A stretch of 64,000 bases of DNA from Pectinophora gossypiella (taxonomy: Eukaryota; Arthropoda; Insecta; Lepidoptera; Gelechiidae): positions 6,200,001-6,264,000 of the forward strand of contig NC_065406.1 of assembly GCF_024362695.1 (NCBI RefSeq). Reading direction: 5' to 3'. The notes below the pieces were generated by a model. It had not been told where the DNA came from. It saw only the letters and a program-made list of their open reading frames with translations, and made no database searches. This document shows, one piece after another, positions 12,026 to 21,821 of this stretch (its first letter is position 1; the number at the start of each line of letters is the position of its first letter). The position numbers and the translations under genes were made by a program.

Positions 12026-12605
12026 TGTCCTAATCTAATCGATAGAAATAAGAAATAATTATGATTTTTAGAAGAAAATTACAATTTATTTTGACAGCTA
12101 TTTTTTTTATATCGTTAGGGATGTGATGTTTGTTGTTCTTGTTGTAATGACATACTAGTTATTGTTCGATAAGATATTTAAAGGAAAAGAACATATTTTT
12201 TATATTATGAACTTTTATTTATGTGTTGGGATTGAGAGATGCAATAATATTTCCAGTTTTTATACTTATTTTGTTTTGTTTGTTTGACCATTACTTTTAA
12301 TATTTTTCCACTGGTAAGGCAAGCTTTTTTTAAAAAAATGACGTGTCGTTCAAATTATGTATATATAATGGAATAAATATAATGGAATAAAATGATTTAA
12401 TTTTACTCTTTTAATAATGTAATTTAAATATTTACCATGTATTGCGGTCAGTACCGTTGAACTTACTACCTATTTTATATTGTGAATATTGGTCTGAAAC
12501 ACTACTGTTTTAATTTAATCAAGATTATTGACGATGCCAAACGAATGTTATTCTAAAACTTATGATCGGTTCGTCTGTGTAAAATCTGTCAAGTGAGAGG
12601 TTTGA
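12026..12605. promoter_or_regulatory. Divergent intergenic region, UBC12 side
   Basis: Between the UBC12 start (12025) and a short retroelement that ends before the DAXX-like start. It is AT-rich and no core promoter motif is clear. It must hold the UBC12 promoter and 5' UTR and may serve both genes. The last 12 bases (12594-12605) are one copy of the retroelement's target duplication. Confidence 0.4.
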
Positions 12606-13021
12606 GGCTTTTCGGCGGGAGACGGGAACGGGACAGTTGCTTTCTTCATTGAGTAATCTAAATAATTAATACGAAGTGGTGTTTTGTGGTTAATGATCGC
12701 ATTAAGTTAGTCAGAAGACATTCGCGAGTGTTATTGTATTGGAGTATTCAATGAACAAAGTGTATCTGCCTATTTTCGCTTCGTGCCGGGAAGCCGCTTC
12801 ATAACTCAAAAGTTTATGCGGACTTTTGAGTTAATTCGTTTGGGGTTCGGAGTAGGAGTCTACTTCGAGGGTGGGGGCTTAGGTTTCATCATCATCATTC
12901 ATCACCTTTCATCATTTCATTAATCATCAAGAAAAAAAAAATACATAAGACATGGCTGTATGGGCATAGTTCCCTTTGCCTTACCCTTCGGGGAAAAACA
13001 AAAAAAAAAAAAAAAAAAAAA
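12606..13021 (+). mobile_element. Poly(A)-tailed short retroelement with 12-bp target duplication
   Basis: TGAGAGGTTTGA occurs at 12594-12605 and again at 13022-13033, immediately after a run of more than 20 A. The 416 bp between start GGCTTTTCGGCGGGAGACGG and end in CCTTACCCTTCGGGG, a short A-rich spacer and the A-tail. This is the hallmark of LINE-machinery retrotransposition. There is no coding capacity. The CATCATCATC / CTTCGGGG 3' part resembles tails of common lepidopteran non-LTR elements. It lies about 200 bp upstream of the DAXX-like start codon. Confidence 0.75.
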
Positions 13022-13237
13022 TGAGAGGTTTGAACTGTCAGTGAGTCTCACTCGACATCGACAAACAAATGTCAAATAAATTTCGAGTTACTGAGCGTTT
13101 TGGTGGCGTTATTTATCTTGTATTTCTGTTTTGCGAACGGTTAGAAACAGTTGCGGTTTTTCATTGTGATATTGTTTCCTGGGCTTTGTAAATTTTCCAT
13201 TTTATAACTAATATCAAAGTATTACAGAATTTGCACA

Positions 13238-16200
13238 ATGGCTAGTGAAGACGTTATTGAATTGGGCTCTTCGGACGAGGACGCTGAGCCGGCTCCAAAA
13301 AGGGTAAGCCCATCAGATACGGAAGACCTTACCGGAATATTAGTGAAACGTCTTTGTTGTAGAAAATAAATGTTATTTTTCATATTTTGTGTGGTTTCTT
13401 AGAATTATTAAATATTTCGTTCTGATTTCAGGTGAAACCCAGACCAAATGCTATGGTTCACATACCGTCTAAGCTCACTAGTATGGGCAAAAAGCCTTCA
13501 AAAGCGAATGTAAATCCAATAAATAAATTAATTGGGAAGGGAGTGACTGTGACCAAAGTAAATAATACCAATCAAGTATCATACAATAACAGAAATGGGA
13601 AAAGTGTTAAAGCAGGACCTATACTAATTAAAAATCAAAGCGGATCATCATGTCAGAGGACGTTTTTACCTATTCGGACAGTTGGCATGACTGTCAAGCC
13701 ATTGAATGTGCTTAAAAACATTACCCCACAAATAATTAAGGTTGCGGGCAATCAAAAAGGTATGAGACATCCAATTATAGTTCAAGGCAATAAAGCAGTT
13801 ACTAGATTGCCTCCTGGTGTCACAATTACAAAAACTACAGCAAATAATAAACGACATGCTTTAACTACTCTAGCAAATGTTAAGAAGAAAAAGAAAGTAC
13901 TTCCACCTTCAAGTGAAATTTTGACTGTTGACCTAGACGATGATGACATTCCGGAAACATCTACTAATAACCCCCAGTGGTACTTACGGCCTGAAGAGCA
14001 ATCTTCAGATCAAGTATCAGACATTTGCACTGATCAGAATTCTGAATTGGAAGCAATGAATAATGCTGAACCTGCACCATCAAATTTAATAGAAATTACA
14101 ATAGAAGACAGTCCTATTAAATCTGTTCAAAATAAAAGAACACATGAAATTGGAGCTGAATTGGCAATCACAATTGATGACAGCCCTGTGAAGTCTTTTG
14201 CAGCCAAAACAGCATCAGTTGATAGTGACGATGAGGAAGTAGAGCTTTCTACTAAAGATAAACATAGCAAAAAGAAATTGAATTATCCTAAAGAAACTGA
14301 TGTTATAAGTAGTGGCACTATTGAAATTGAAATTGAGCCAATGGTAACTGAAGTATACCAAGAAAGTAATAGTGATGAGAGAGTTGAGAAGAATGATGAA
14401 GATAATCAAACAGAAGATTTAGTAATGGGCATAGTGGACACACCTGTGAAAAAAGTCCAGACTCCAGTAACAACACCAAAGAAAGCTGGAAAAGATGAAC
14501 AATCAAAAAGCACATCAGATACAATACCTGAATCCTCTACATCTGGAGAATTTCATCCATTGTATCAAGAATTCATTGACTTATGTTTCAAATTGGAAAA
14601 CTCTAATGATATGCAGACTATAGTGGAGAAAAAGATAAAAGGGTATTATAGGCAGGTTCCCAAAGAATATACAGAATCAGAAGAATTTATAGAATTAGTG
14701 CAAAGTAAATTATTTGCAATGAAGGCAAGTCCTGAAAAAATGTATTTGTACATAAAAGACATTGTTGATGAATTAAACTTGCAAAGAAAAGTAGCAAAAT
14801 CCACACCTGTGGTTAAAGAAACTAAGAACTTAGGTATGTTTGTTAATAACAAGGCTTTTATGTTACTTGTAATATAATTATGTTGATTGAAAAAGATTTA
14901 ATCAATCTGCTGTTTGATATTTCAGAGGCTGAAAGATTCCAATATGGAGAAGAAAGTGAATTTGACTCGAAGCGTCAAAGACAGATACGTAAGTTGGAGA
15001 AGACTCTCAAAAAGCTTCATCGTGCCATTCAAAAACTTGAAGAGCAGGAGGTAGATTTTGATGATGAAGAGGATTCCGTTTATTTACTTACTGAAAGGTG
15101 AATACTCATTCTATGTTAACAGAATTTTTATTTCTTCGATAAGGACAATAATATTGTTTTTTCAGTGTCCTTCAAGAAATATTGTATTGATTTACAAACA
15201 ACAACAACAATATACAAAGTGAACATTTATTCTTTTCAGGTACAAAGAACGAATGGTCAGAGTACACGCGAAATTCTGTCAACTTACCAATACTAAGATG
15301 CCTTCAGAGCCTCGTATCACAATAGACCCTCGCCCTGGACAACCTGCAGGGCCCGCTAAGCGGTTGGAGAAGTGGGTGAATAAGAAAGTGCCTATAGGAA
15401 AACCACTGCCGTTCCCTGACTTCCATGATGTACTTCGTTGTGTTAGAGATGCAAACGAAGAAGATAACTTGAGATGGAATGATGCTGATGTAATGGAAGA
15501 AGGTTCGTTTTTATTATGTATTAATCACCAGAACCACTAGTACTATTGTTTAAAAAGGTCATGTCAGTTAAACTTGTGTTATTTGACAGTCCATAAAAAG
15601 TAAAATTAACAGCTGTATTGTCATAATCATTCTGTTGTGTAGTAAAACATATTTAGGCATATCTAATAATGACGTCATGTTTTGACAGCACGTATTGCTA
15701 AGAGGATCTCTTATCAAAGAGGCTCCTCTCTCGTAGGGGAAGATCAAAGTGGCAGAATTTTCATAAAAACCCTCCTCATTAAGTAGTCGAGAGATTCTAT
15801 TGGTCAGAGCTCCAAATATATGTATATTTGGAACCCATGCTGCTAAAATCTCTAGCCTCATTATTTGCCCGATTATATATTGCTATATTTAATGTTTCTT
15901 CTTTTAAAATTGAAAATATACAAATCTTGTTTAAGGCTAGATTATAAACTGTAAGGTTTCTAAATGAAATAATAAATGTATCTTGTTTGGAATTTTAGCT
16001 AGAGACTTATTTACGAGATGCGGAAAGAAATTGCAACGACGCAGACAAGAAAATGAATGGCGTCTAGCCGCGTCAAGAATATCATTAGAGGTGGACCCTG
16101 CGGAAAACAGTGACGATTTGAAGAGGAAGTTAGAAAATAACAAGCAGCTAGCAGATAAAAAGGAGACTGACGTTTTGAATAAGTAATTATACTTTTAACG

Positions 16201-18127
16201 TTTTTAATATGTAAGTAAGTATTATAATAGGCAGGGGAGCAGCGTCGTGGACTATGCTTCATATCTCCTCTGGCTTGAGGGAAGCCCCTAGCCTGCACTG
16301 GACATATATAGGTTTTTTAAGGTGATTAAATATACTTTTAGTACTTCGATGTGGAAAAACGATCCTTTAAATTTATTATGTTTTGCTATGAAAACACTTG
16401 CACTTCTTTAGATGGTTTTTAATGTGTACTGTAGTTATTCCATCTAGCATTTTTGTTTTTTTTATTTTGCCACTAATTTGTATTTGAATCTTGGCATCTA
16501 CTTTTATATACTTATGTTACTTTTATATTGTTTTAGGTTTGCTGATAAACAAAATCAGCTAAAACTGGAACCAGAAGAGATAGGTGACAAAGAGGCTGAA
16601 GACTCACCAGTTGAAACTGAAGAAGAAAATGATGAAGAGGGAGTTGTAGAAGAAAGCTTTCCTTTAGAAAATAAAGAGAAGAGAAAAGACAGGTTGCGAA
16701 GACTTATTCAAGAAAAATCGAAAAGAAGTGCTGAAGAAAAAGAGAATAAGCCAAAGGAAGATTCAAATAGTAAAGATGGCAGCGAAAAAGTAAGTGTTAA
16801 TGAGGATAGTAGTGAAAAACAAACTGATGGCCCTGATAATGAGGCGGGCAGTACACAAATGGAAGTTGAACTAAGTATAGAAAATGAAAATAAAGAGTGC
16901 AAGGAAGATGATAAGGATGCAGAAGGTACAAATGATGAAGAATTAACTTCGAAGCAAGAGACACATTCTATTAGTGATGATAGCAACATAGACTCCGACG
17001 TAGATGAGCTCCATCTTTTGCAGAAGTTACATTCTGATGAATTTAACTCTTCGACAAGTCATTCTTCGGATTCGGATTCGCCTATAGATATTTCTGACAC
17101 ACTTTCGAGTGGTGATAATAGGGAGAAACCTGGCAGTGACGTTATTAGTATTGAAAATTCCAGTTATTCGGAATCCGAAACTAAAGATGATGATAACTCT
17201 GTAAAAAATAGTTGTGATATCTTACAAAAAAATAGATTGTCTGGAGAAATTGAATATTCATCTGCTGGAGTACAGTTGAATAAAGTTAATAACGCTAAGC
17301 AATATGACAATGAGACATGTGAAAGCATTCTCCTTGCGTCATCTGACGATAGTGAAGATAAAAATTGCGAAGTTGCAGATGGATGTGTTAATTTAAAAGA
17401 CGATGCTATTTCCATTGGTGATACAGTTATTCAAAAAAGCAACAAAGAAAACAATGAATTAACAGAAGATGGCGTCCCTGAGACAGAAAGTGAAAAGCTT
17501 AAAGCTATAAATATCAATTTAGCAGAAACTTTAACAAAATGTGCGGAATCTGATTCAGTAGAAAATGTTAATTCAATGAATGAGGTTGAGCAGCAAAAAG
17601 AAAGCTCTGAAAAGTTAAAACTGGCTGACAATACTGAGGTAGAAACGTGTTCGCTGAGCAAAGAAGTTATTGAGAATGACTCACAAATGGCATCACATAC
17701 TGACGCTCCTGATTTGGGTGTTGAGCTAAAAAGTTCTGAAACAAATGACGTAGCAACATCTAGAGATTCTGATGTAAATGATAATGAAGTAACAAATATT
17801 GAAAATCCCAATAATGGGGAAAATTTAGATAAAGAAATGCAGGATGTAAGTTCTGCAGAAAAGGAAACATGTAAAAATGTTACAATAGATGAAAATAAGA
17901 ATGATGCCTCTCAACACGGGTCAGATGTGATCCATGAAATAGATAATGTGTCGCCAGTCACCGAAGAACTGCAAACGGAACAAAAAGAGGCGAAATTAGC
18001 TGAAGAAGATAGCAACGTAAAAGATTCATCTAATTCCAACAACACAGATGAAACTAAGAGTTTAGAAACAATGATAGAGGAGCTTAAGTCTGATTTGGCT
18101 GGCAATGCTTTTGATAATACTACGTAA
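13238..18127 (+). CDS. DAXX: DAXX-like histone H3.3 chaperone, 6 exons, 1225 aa
   Basis: DAXX deposits H3.3-H4 with ATRX and represses transcription at SUMO-rich nuclear sites. Exons 13238-13303, 13432-14833, 14926-15097, 15240-15502, 15999-16182 and 16537-18127 join at GT-AG sites and keep frame (3678 bp). Exon 1 encodes MASEDVIELGSSDEDAE, a SUMO-interacting motif (SIM) at the same N-terminal place as in human DAXX. Residues about 394-480 (LYQEFIDLC, then MYLYIKDIVDEL) match the DAXX helical bundle. Residues about 490-700 match the histone-binding domain: coiled QIRKLEKTLKKL, then FPDFHDVLRCVRDA, then ARDLFTRCGKKLQRRR. The last 525 residues are a Ser/Asp/Glu-rich disordered tail, as in other DAXX proteins. 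It is longer than human DAXX (740 aa), mainly in exons 2 and 6. The start is fixed by the SIM exon. Confidence 0.93.
16228..16315. repeat. Retroelement 3' fragment in DAXX-like intron 5
   Basis: Contains 'CATATCTCCTCTGGC', 'GAAGCCCCTAGCC' and 'TGCACTGGACATATATAGG'. This is a degenerate form of the 'CCCAGCAGTGGGACGTATATAGG' tail common in lepidopteran non-LTR elements. Related scraps lie at about 34985-35020, 39218-39260 and 62690-62740. Confidence 0.5.
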
Positions 18128-18243
18128 TGTACACGATTGATTTAAGAATAATTATCGATACTGTATTTAAGTAATTCATAAATACACATATTATTTCTAG
18201 TTGTAATAAGTTTTTTTATAAGGATGGTTCGTATATCATTAAC

Positions 18244-18249
18244 AATAAA
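18244..18249 (+). terminator. Polyadenylation signal of the DAXX-like gene
   Basis: AATAAA 117 bases downstream of the stop codon at 18127, the first canonical hexamer on the plus strand. Confidence 0.5.
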
Positions 18250-19509
18250 AACATCGGAAAATTGTATAGATATGAGAATATTTTCTGATATCAAAATGAT
18301 TCAGTTCTATTTTCCTTTTATATTTCGGAACATGTATTGTCCAAAGTATTATGAACATGAAGAGAGAGTGGCCTTTACTCTGATTTTTTTTTAAAATTTG
18401 TAGTGAAACTGGTGACCGAAAGTTCCTTACCATCAAATATAAATAATACAAGTGAAACATTATTTTAAAAGCCGTAATAATTGGATTATCCGCGTAGATA
18501 ATGATCAATTACTCAAGCTTGCTCGAAATATATTTATTTGTAAATGTAATAGTAGTTTCATCTACAAATTGTAGAACAAGGTGGAGCCCTATCAAATCGA
18601 TTCCTGCAGACAAGTTAGAAAGGAAATGTTTTAATTTTTCGTTCAGATTTTTCAATTAAATTTAATTCTATTGGCAATGGTCTGATTTCAAGTATAATTG
18701 GTATAAAGATTGATTATTGTGCGTGAATGTAGTATATATATTTAAGTTAGATTATACAAAAGCTATTGTATTCTTTCTGTATTATGTTACGGGCTAATAA
18801 CTTCCGCTTTTTCAATCAGGAAATGTAGCAATTGCCAGTTTTTGTTTCAAGCACGAATATCCCTTACGGTCCTCAATTTCACATTCACATATTCGATTAG
18901 TCACTTTTATCATTCTTTGCACAACTAGAATGCTTGTTCGCACTGTCGTATATACATAATGAGGCTTGTGAAGAACGGAGGAATAAGTTGATACTGCTAT
19001 ATTTATTTATTATTTTTAGTAATTATTTTTTCGTGTAGTTATATGCCAAATAGGAATAATACTGTTTATCTTATGTAGAAAATGAATAAGTGCCAGTCTA
19101 CATACCTATTCTTGTATAGGAATGTGATGATTTTAAAGATTAATTATGTAGTTAGACTTACTAATATTTTTTATATGATATCAGAGGTTCATTGGATTGA
19201 TATAAAAGCTAACGCCCGTAACAGAATAACAGATCTATACGCGATATGTATCACATCACTATACCAACTAAAATATAGTTTTTTTTTAATAAATAGTCTG
19301 AGACTTAATATTTGTTTTACTTTATATTCGGATTGTTGATAATGTGAAAGAACGTAAACAGTAGACGCTACGAATGCTATCTACATGGATAGACGTCGTA
19401 CGGCTATTGGCTGAAGCCCTCGATATATAACGCGAGGCGCGCGGCGCGGTTGCTATGCCGCGAGGTGTGTACGAACGGACAATAAAATACTTAGCAAATC
19501 GTCACAACA
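18250..19509. other. Convergent intergenic region
   Basis: Lies between the 3' ends of the DAXX-like gene and the collagen gene. It is AT-rich with no gene seen. About 19358-19430 belongs to a repeat ('TACGAATGCTATCTAC', 'CGGCTATTGGC') that occurs inverted at about 62540-62640. Confidence 0.5.
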
Positions 19510-19515
19510 TTTATT
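19510..19515 (-). terminator. Polyadenylation signal of the collagen gene
   Basis: TTTATT on plus reads AATAAA on minus, 164 bases downstream of the TAA stop at 19679-19681. Confidence 0.5.
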
Positions 19516-19678
19516 TACATATTTACATAGGTCCAAAGCTTAAGTACGTAATAGTAAAAATATCCCTATTTACAAATAATATCAGAATACGAATTTATTC
19601 ATAGGTAATCAAATGCCTTGCTAACTTGTTTTTGTCTTATGAATACGGAGTTTGCTTCAGATAATTCAGAATAGTGAA

Positions 19679-21821
19679 TTATGTGAAGCAGACCGGCCCT
19701 ACAGTGAAAGCAAACTGATGTTCCGCTTCTGAGAAGGCTATAGGTTGGAAGTCGGTGATTGGCAGCCTGTCACTCCTCGATGTCTTGATCTCCAGCACTA
19801 TTTCTCCAGTACCCTCCTGCAAAGTTATAAGCTTTGAAACGACGATGGTTTAAGAATTGTCCTGTAGCACTGTAGCTATGTGATCGTCTCGTAAACTTCG
19901 TAATGACATCGATGTTCAATGCCTAAAATAATCTCAAACAACATTGTGGTAAATAGTCAACTTTACTTTGACAGTTCGTATAGACGTTACATTTTTGTAT
20001 TCGTGTCCAAACCCATTTAAAAGGGTAACAAAATAAATGTACTTAAAGGCTAATGGTAATTTTGTATGGGATAATTTGTTTTTGGAAACGGTTACTCGTT
20101 ATGTAATGCAGCGGATTATGCAATCCAGCTCAAAGAGACCATTGTATACTGTTTTTATAGGCTGCGGTTGCGACAGATACGCTACCTTGCACTCATCCTT
20201 TACGACCTGTGGCTCTTTAAATTCCACGCCGTTATGTCCAATGAGTTTGATATTATTCAACCTTGTTACAGTCGGAATGTCGGCTCTGAAACGAATCGTA
20301 ACAAACCGCAATTTAGTTACTTCATGACAAATTCAAATTATTTATTTCGGACATTCATTCATATACATGTTAGTAACAAACAACATATATTCTAATGTTA
20401 GTAATAACTTATAGGTACAACTTAAAGCTAATAGACTCGCGCGACACTGGGCACGGCAGCGTGCAGCTGTATTCAGCGCCGCAGTAGCCAGTACAAAGTA
20501 TCTATCTTTTTTCATGACTTTCTGGAAGATTGAATAAGCTAAGGCGACGCGAAGAAAATTAATCAGCTACTCTGTAGTATACATTGATATCGAATAAAAT
20601 AAAGTGTTACCTTTGCGGAGCGTTGGTGTTAATGCAGGAATAAGTGAAATTTTGCCGTGCTCCATTGGATAGTAGTCTAAGGAATCGAAGCTGTACGAAA
20701 CCGGATCCTTCAGCTTCGTATGATATCTGAAAGACCATACAATATTTAGTTTTCGCGTTTTTACATACATAAACACATACCCGTAATCTATAAAGAAGAA
20801 GAAGTGAGCAAAGCCACAAGTACGTAATTAGAAGATAACTTGTAGCCACTTTTGATATGAATTCCTTTTGATTCAATTTTCTTCCTTAATTCGATATTAT
20901 TGAAAGCCACTTCTGTTTGTTACGAGCAGCAACTTGCTCGTTCTATGACGTGTTTTGGTGCTCATGTTTCTTGCTTGCGAAGCTTACCCGATAGCCGTTG
21001 TCAATCTGTGAGAACTTCGGCGGGTGGTCGTCAATGTTGTAGGCCAGTGGGTCCCTGGGGTCAGGGAATAGACACGTGTGGTGTCCTTTGCAGTACACCT
21101 TTATGGGCTGGGCTGCGCCACTGCCGCGGGCGTCGATCCAGTAGAAACCTTTGAAAAAGTAGTAGATTTTTTAAGACTATAAAGATTTTGAGACATTGTT
21201 TACGCTGCTTATGTTTCTGGGTATATAGCGAAAGACCGCCGAAGCAGAACTACTAACAAAGCCACATCATAAGAAAGAAAGTGGTTCCAGTAGCAGCCAT
21301 ATGGAACCCACTTAACGGGTGACACAAAGGACAAATGAATGGGTTTATTTGTCGTTTTTTGTTGGGCATTTATCGCGTCTTCCACGCCACCACCATTGTG
21401 ACGGCCTCTGTGGTCCAGTGAGCTTGGTTAGGACAATAGAGGCTGATCACCCGATTTTCCGAAAGTAAGATGATCTGTAAATGGAGCGCACGTTAAGTAG
21501 TCGGCCTCGGCTACAATTTACTTGTGTAAGTATGTAGTTGCTATGAGTCATGACAGGGGCTTTTGGCGGCTCAATAGGAACCCTGACACCAGGGTTGATG
21601 ATTAGATTCACATCCCACATGAGAGAAGATAGCGTCTTAATTTTCTTCAATGCCTTTTTTTAAGTCCTTACCGTCAGTCAAGTTAGTGTGCGTAGTGCGG
21701 AGGTCCCGGCAAGACAGAGCGGGATTGGCCCTCGTGCCTCGTGGACGCCGCGCTGCGTCCAACATGGTCCGCGCCGCCACCACCCCGTTCATTATCTCGC
21801 GTGCCCATTCGATTTCCTCCT
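19679..21821 (-). other. Collagen C-propeptide (COLFI) exons
   Basis: Five exons (21672-21821, 20988-21148, 20611-20726, 20186-20285, 19679-19816) encode the fibrillar C-propeptide that drives trimer assembly in the ER. Landmarks: SCRDL (Cys1605), GFYWIDARG, IKVYC, HTCLFPD, VQLRFLRLLSNGARQ, NFTYSC (an N-glycosylation site placed as the vertebrate one), KDECK and VGPVCFT. Six cysteines are present where a full vertebrate chain has eight. The two missing ones correspond to C2 and C3, the interchain pair. The vertebrate calcium loop between WID and IKV keeps its length but loses most ligands. Confidence 0.9.

Noticed and set aside
13000..13021. A CRISPR-like or microsatellite array near the poly(A)
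   Set aside because: It is simply the A-tail of a retroelement; no spaced repeats exist anywhere in the window and the DNA is eukaryotic.
15568..15861. 97-residue minus-strand frame in DAXX-like intron 4
   Set aside because: It lies wholly within an intron whose splice sites keep the DAXX frame. No domain is recognised.
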